Assembly: GCA_031289775.1 (NCBI GenBank)
Contig: JAITOY010000069.1
Location: 1 to 37,190 of the forward strand
DNA from: Synergistaceae bacterium
Lineage (GTDB): Bacteria > Synergistota > Synergistia > Synergistales > Synergistaceae
Reading direction: 5' to 3'
Length of the DNA stretch: 37,190 nucleotides
Shown here: positions 34,404 to 37,190 of the stretch, piece by piece
Position numbering within the stretch: position 1 is the stretch's first letter
Layout of the letters: each line of letters starts with the position of its first letter
The notes under the pieces: model-generated
Told to the model about the DNA's origin: nothing
The model's input: the letters and a program-made list of their open reading frames with translations, nothing else
Database searches by the model: none
Made by a program: the position numbers and the translations under genes

Positions 34404-34849
34404 CGTAACAGGGTCGATGTCTTCATATTCGGCGGCAAGGAAACAAAGCAATGATAGTTCTCCATGATATTAACTCCGCGACATGGCGTCGTCTTAGGAA
34501 ATTTCACTTCCATATATATCAGGGAATCACATCTGCTGCCAAACCGTCAAACTTTTCACAGGCATCGGTTCAGCCGGTCGGCCTCAGGAAACGCCGATCT
34601 TACGCAAGGGGCCTGTTGGACGCCGATTAAAACCCAGGCGGCCTCTGTGATGACGGACGCGATAATTTGCATCATACCGCAAAATTTTCAAGCGTACGTG
34701 ACAGATTATGAAAGGGGGAATCTCCGCGGATTGACGCGATCGCGCCGCGCGCGCTCTTCAGGATCATGGACCGACGCCAACGGCGCCCGCTTTGTGCGGG
34801 ACTGCCGCGGCGGGTACTACGGAACAACATTATTAGGAGAAACAAGGAA
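34404..34849 (+). promoter_or_regulatory. Long, probably structured 5' leader of the first pilin
   Basis: If transcription starts near 34404, the leader is about 446 bases. In it CCGTCA (34544-34549) and CACAG (34557-34561) can pair with TGACGG (34651-34656) and CTGTG (34645-34649), enclosing 83 bases. Inside, ATCGG (34564-34568) can pair with either of two CCGAT copies within the repeats ACGCCGAT at 34591-34598 and 34620-34627. A CCCGC/GCGGG hairpin lies at about 34788-34802, close to the ribosome-binding site. The pattern suggests a regulated RNA, but I cannot assign a known class. Confidence 0.4.
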
Positions 34850-35329
34850 ATGGAAAAAATTACACAAACACGCAAAGGCGGCTTCACTTTAGTCGAGCTT
34901 CTTATAGTTATCGTCATAATAGGCATTCTTGCCGGCATGATGATGCTCACGATGGGCTCCGCGACGGACGGCGCGGACGCGTCGAAGCTGGTAAACGACC
35001 TCCGGTTATTGAAGTCATCCTCTCTGCTCTACTACGCAGACAACGACAAATGGCCCGACCAGGTGGCGACTGGCGTCGGCGGCGCCGACTTCAACACGTC
35101 GCTGCTGAACAAATACGTCGACAAGTCGTTCGCGGGCAACTACGTGAAAGGCGACGTAACCGTGAAGAAGATAGGCGATAAGATATTTTACGGCCTCACG
35201 CCCTCGCCGGATATAACCACAAAGGCCAAGGAGAAGCTGGCGAAAAACGGCGGCGTATATACGGAGACTGGATCGAATAAAGATACCGACCTCACCGCGG
35301 TCAAAACCTTTTATATGTCCGTCAGATAA
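34850..35329 (+). CDS. Type IV pilin/pseudopilin-like protein
   Basis: 159 aa. The prepilin leader MEKITQTRKGG is followed by FTLVELLIVIVIIGILAGMM, the class III prepilin signal with Gly(-1), Phe(+1) and Glu(+5), so it is processed by PilD-type peptidase. The globular part includes GADASKLVNDLRLLKSSSLLYYADNDKWP, as in GspG/PilA-like pilins. No obvious disulfide cysteines. The ATG has AGGAGA nine bases upstream. With pilC and a second pilin it forms a pilus locus; with ComEA/ComEC elsewhere it may build a DNA-uptake pilus. Confidence 0.92.
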   Translation: MEKITQTRKGGFTLVELLIVIVIIGILAGMMMLTMGSATDGADASKLVNDLRLLKSSSLLYYADNDKWPDQVATGVGGADFNTSLLNKYVDKSFAGNYVKGDVTVKKIGDKIFYGLTPSPDITTKAKEKLAKNGGVYTETGSNKDTDLTAVKTFYMSVR

Positions 35330-35373
35330 GTACATATAAATAAGGACTAGGATATTGGCCATATAGAGACCTG

Positions 35374-35411
35374 CGGTCCCGGCGACCCAATAAAAGCCGG
35401 GACCGTTTATC
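35374..35411 (+). terminator. Terminator after the first pilin
   Basis: A perfect 10-bp stem CGGTCCCGGC (35374-35383) with GCCGGGACCG (35396-35405) has a 12-base loop, followed by TTTATCATTT. The stem is strong but the U tract is interrupted. Confidence 0.75.
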
Positions 35412-35571
35412 ATTTACAGATTGTCGATATTTCTCCGTTTGACCTGGTTTTCAACTCATCTTTTACGATGACCCATAATAGCTCTCATAGCGCGCCTTCA
35501 CCATGTCTTGGAGCTGTCTCGCGACGCTGCCATCCCTTTTGTTCCAAGATTAATATGAGTCTTTAGACCTA
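35412..35571. other. Intergenic stretch before pilC
   Basis: Part of a 340-base gap between the first pilin and pilC. Apart from the terminator before it and the promoter module from 35552, I see no gene or structured element. Confidence 0.5.
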
Positions 35572-35599
35572 TTGCAACTCGCACGAATGTCCTTATAAT
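35572..35599 (+). promoter_or_regulatory. pilC promoter
   Basis: TTGCAA (35572-35577), a 16-base spacer and a perfect TATAAT (35594-35599). The surrounding 53 bases (35552-35604) align without gaps to the module upstream of the first pilin, including AATATGA and CCTTATAATAATAG. Confidence 0.7.
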
Positions 35600-35669
35600 A
35601 ATAGACACAAAGAAGCCACACGATCTTCACCAAAGAAACGGGAAGACTGGGTGACGGGAGGTGAAAGTA

Positions 35670-36911
35670 GTGATCTTTAAATACCGGGCAAGGACGGAAT
35701 CTGGCATGATTAACACGGGAACGACCGAGGCCGCTTCGGAGGGAGACGCGCTCTCCTGGATCAGGCATCAGGGTTGGTCGCCAATCCAGCTCGAGGCTGG
35801 CGCGTCGGCAGGATCCCTCGTTAGTTCTGGGGCGGATAACTCGCGTTATCCCAAAAAGAGTCTTTTCCAGCAGAAGGTTACCATCCGTGACAAAAGTATA
35901 ATCTTCAAGCAGATGGCGACGATGGTAAATTCGGGGATCACTGTAGCGGCCACGCTCGAACTCCTCTCCTCGCAGACGGAGAACAAAACTCTGGCCGCGA
36001 CCATAGCTTCCATGAGAGACGCTGTGAGCAGCGGAGTTACGCTGACTGCTGCGATGGCGAGGTTCCCGAAGATTTTCTCGAACCTCGAGATGTCGCTCAC
36101 GAGGGCGGGCGAGGAAGGCGGCGTTTTAGACGTCTGTATGACGAGGCTCGCGGCTTTTGTGGAGGCCCAGCACACTCTGCAGAAAAAAATAAAGGGAGCG
36201 ATGGTCTACCCGGCGGTAATCATATCGGTAACGGCTCTGGCTCTCGTGGCGCTCTGTATCTTCATAGTGCCGCTGTTCAGAAAGTCCTTCGCCGGCATAG
36301 GCATGACGAATTTGCCGCCGCTGACAGCCGCGATTTTCGCTTTCTCAGACTTTCTGAGAGCTTATTGGTTTCTGTTGCCTGTGCCTTTTATAGCGTGCCA
36401 CTTTCTGATGAAGGCCATTGGCAAAACGGCGCCAGGGAGGCACTTCTTCGACGCCAGGAAGCTGACGCTTCCGATAGCCGGGGACATCATCTTCAAGGGC
36501 ATCATGGCAAGGTCGTTCCGAACGTTTGCGACTCTTGTGACAGCTGGAGTCAGCATACTGGACTCGATAGAGATGTCGGCGGGCGTAGCGGATAACGTAG
36601 TTGTGCATGAGGCGTTCTCCACCATGAGGGAGAGAGTGCAAAACGGCATCCTCATGAGCGTGACCTTGAAAGAACAGAAGCTTTTCCCGATCATGGTGGC
36701 CCACATGGTCGCCGTAGGCGAGGAGACGGGCAACATCGACGAAGTCCTGACCAAGGTCGCGGACTGGTACGACGTGGAGCTGGACGAGAAGATAAAGTCG
36801 CTCACCTCCATCATAGAGCCTTTCATCATAGTTTTGGTCGGCGGAGTTGTCGGCCTGGTGGTAGGATCGGTATTCATACCGCTGCTTCAGTCGATGCAGC
36901 AGTTCATGTAG
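35670..36911 (+). CDS. pilC: Type IV pilus inner-membrane platform protein PilC (GspF family)
   Basis: About 413 aa. The N-terminus IFKYRARTESGMINTGTTEA is the usual PilC opening, followed by two T2SSF domains (about 80-205 and 280-405). Each holds the cytoplasmic helical bundle (ATMVNSGITVAATLELL; ATLVTAGVSILDSIEMSA) and hydrophobic spans (MVYPAVIISVTALALVALC; PFIIVLVGGVVGLVVG). PilC links the pilus assembly ATPase to pilin polymerisation. I start at GTG 35670, five bases after GGGAGGTGA; GTG 35661 overlaps the Shine-Dalgarno. No ATPase (PilB) gene lies in the window. Confidence 0.94.
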   Translation: MIFKYRARTESGMINTGTTEAASEGDALSWIRHQGWSPIQLEAGASAGSLVSSGADNSRYPKKSLFQQKVTIRDKSIIFKQMATMVNSGITVAATLELLSSQTENKTLAATIASMRDAVSSGVTLTAAMARFPKIFSNLEMSLTRAGEEGGVLDVCMTRLAAFVEAQHTLQKKIKGAMVYPAVIISVTALALVALCIFIVPLFRKSFAGIGMTNLPPLTAAIFAFSDFLRAYWFLLPVPFIACHFLMKAIGKTAPGRHFFDARKLTLPIAGDIIFKGIMARSFRTFATLVTAGVSILDSIEMSAGVADNVVVHEAFSTMRERVQNGILMSVTLKEQKLFPIMVAHMVAVGEETGNIDEVLTKVADWYDVELDEKIKSLTSIIEPFIIVLVGGVVGLVVGSVFIPLLQSMQQFM

Positions 36912-36952
36912 CGGCGGTAAACCAACACGACCGGAGAAATCAAGGAGGTGGT

Positions 36953-37051
36953 TTGAGAGAGGGACGTATGGAGAAGGACGGGAAACAAACGGCGCTTTTT
37001 TACAGAATGACTTTTTTTGATGATTCTAACACGGGGAAACACAAAGGATAG
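36953..37051 (+). CDS. Possible small protein between pilC and the second pilin
   Basis: A 32-codon frame beginning TTG AGA GAG, directly after AAGGAGGTGG, or at ATG 36968. The product is charged and hydrophilic (REGRMEKDGKQTALFYRMTF then DDSNTGKHKG). No family is recognised. The strong Shine-Dalgarno is the main support; it could also be a decoy or a remnant of a pilin-type gene start. Confidence 0.3.
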   Translation: MREGRMEKDGKQTALFYRMTFFDDSNTGKHKG

Positions 37052-37083
37052 CGCTTCAAAAAAACTGACACACTGGAGGAATT

Positions 37084-37190
37084 ATGAAAATGAAAAACAT
37101 CATGAGTGCGCGCAAGGGCGGTTTCACACTGGTTGAACTTCTGATAGTCATCGTTATCATCGGTATCCTGGCTGGTATGATGATGCTTAC
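37084..37190 (+). CDS. Second type IV pilin, N-terminal part (partial at window end)
   Basis: The frame starts MKMKNIMSARKGG and continues FTLVELLIVIVIIGILAGMM; the prepilin signal is identical to that of the 34850 pilin for every residue visible after the cleavage glycine. The Shine-Dalgarno TGGAGGA (37074-37080) precedes the ATG closely. The gene runs off the window. Confidence 0.93.
   Translation, partial: MKMKNIMSARKGGFTLVELLIVIVIIGILAGMMML

Larger units (their letters stand above)
34226..34849. other. Long intergenic region between pgsA and the first pilin
   Basis: 624 bases without a convincing gene. From 34226 to 34349 it holds the pgsA leader and no clear element. From 34350 to 34403 it holds the shared pilus promoter module, and from 34404 on the long pilin leader. 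An open plus-strand frame across 34464-34892 has no Shine-Dalgarno or protein-like composition. Confidence 0.55.

Noticed and set aside
34359-34451. 30-codon minus-strand frame with GGAG and a TTG start before the pilin
   Set aside because: The protein-like stretch coincides with the shared promoter module (CCTTATAATAATAG), which explains its conservation-like look better than a gene.
34540-34660. c-di-GMP-I (GEMM) riboswitch in the pilin leader
   Set aside because: An ACGCAA-like word is present, but the conserved GEMM core and tetraloop-receptor pattern are not. Left as an unassigned structured leader.
34464-34892. 142-codon plus-strand open frame in the pilin leader
   Set aside because: No ribosome-binding site, atypical composition, and it runs into the pilin gene in another frame.

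Overview
The window is a gene-dense bacterial chromosome segment carrying almost only core housekeeping genes, with one small AT-rich accessory patch near 11.35-12.4 kb. The gene content suggests a strict or near-strict anaerobe: a rubredoxin, a siroheme/Fe-S sulfite-reductase-like protein, the Fe-S enzyme IspH, GatCAB transamidosome genes, and an L27 precursor with its own processing protease. The gene orders (mutL-miaA-ispH-rpsA; rplU-prp-rpmA; obgE-nadD-LCP-rsfS) and frequent TTG starts behind strong Shine-Dalgarno sequences fit Synergistota or a Clostridia-like lineage. I favour Synergistota, but this is inference from gene content; no marker in the window proves it.

Layout. 1-3.5 kb (+): the end of mutL, then miaA, ispH and rpsA, tightly coupled by ATGA overlaps and closed by a terminator. 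3.8-6.9 kb (+): a 1036-residue membrane-anchored GLUG-repeat surface protein built as an internal duplication. 7.0-8.0 kb: divergent tadA and ogt. 8.2-11.2 kb (+): the glycolytic operon gap-pgk-tpiA, ended by a bidirectional terminator. 11.35-12.4 kb: two small AT-rich orphan genes (-), each with its own sigma70-type promoter, plus operator-like repeats. 12.4-15.0 kb (+): a five-gene sulfur-relay cluster (siroheme sulfite-reductase-like protein, TusA-like protein, ThiS-like sulfur carrier, ThiF/MoeB-like E1 enzyme, JAMM protease) resembling the HcyS/HcyF/HcyD and CysO/Mec+ protein-thiocarboxylate pathways.

15.07-20.1 kb (-): promoter, structured leader, rplU-prp-rpmA, terminator, then a second promoter and obgE-nadD-LCP-rsfS. 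20.2-32.65 kb (-): a long co-directional run miaB-comEA-comEC-coaX-dus-lysS-ligA-gatC-gatA-gatB. 32.7-33.2 kb (+): a secreted orphan protein. 33.4-34.2 kb (-): a 52-residue rubredoxin and pgsA. 34.35 kb to the end (+): a type IV pilus/competence pilus locus (pilin, pilC, a small ORF and the start of a second pilin), whose two transcripts share a duplicated promoter module and whose first pilin has a long, apparently structured 5' leader.

Functional links: MiaA and MiaB together make ms2i6A37 in tRNA; TadA, Dus, LysRS and GatCAB add to a strong tRNA theme; ComEA, ComEC and the pilin/PilC genes together suggest natural DNA uptake. The least conventional items are the sulfur-carrier cluster (including a carrier that ends in -GGGE), the prp gene with no standard start codon, the AT-rich island with its operators, and the pilin leader/promoter duplication.
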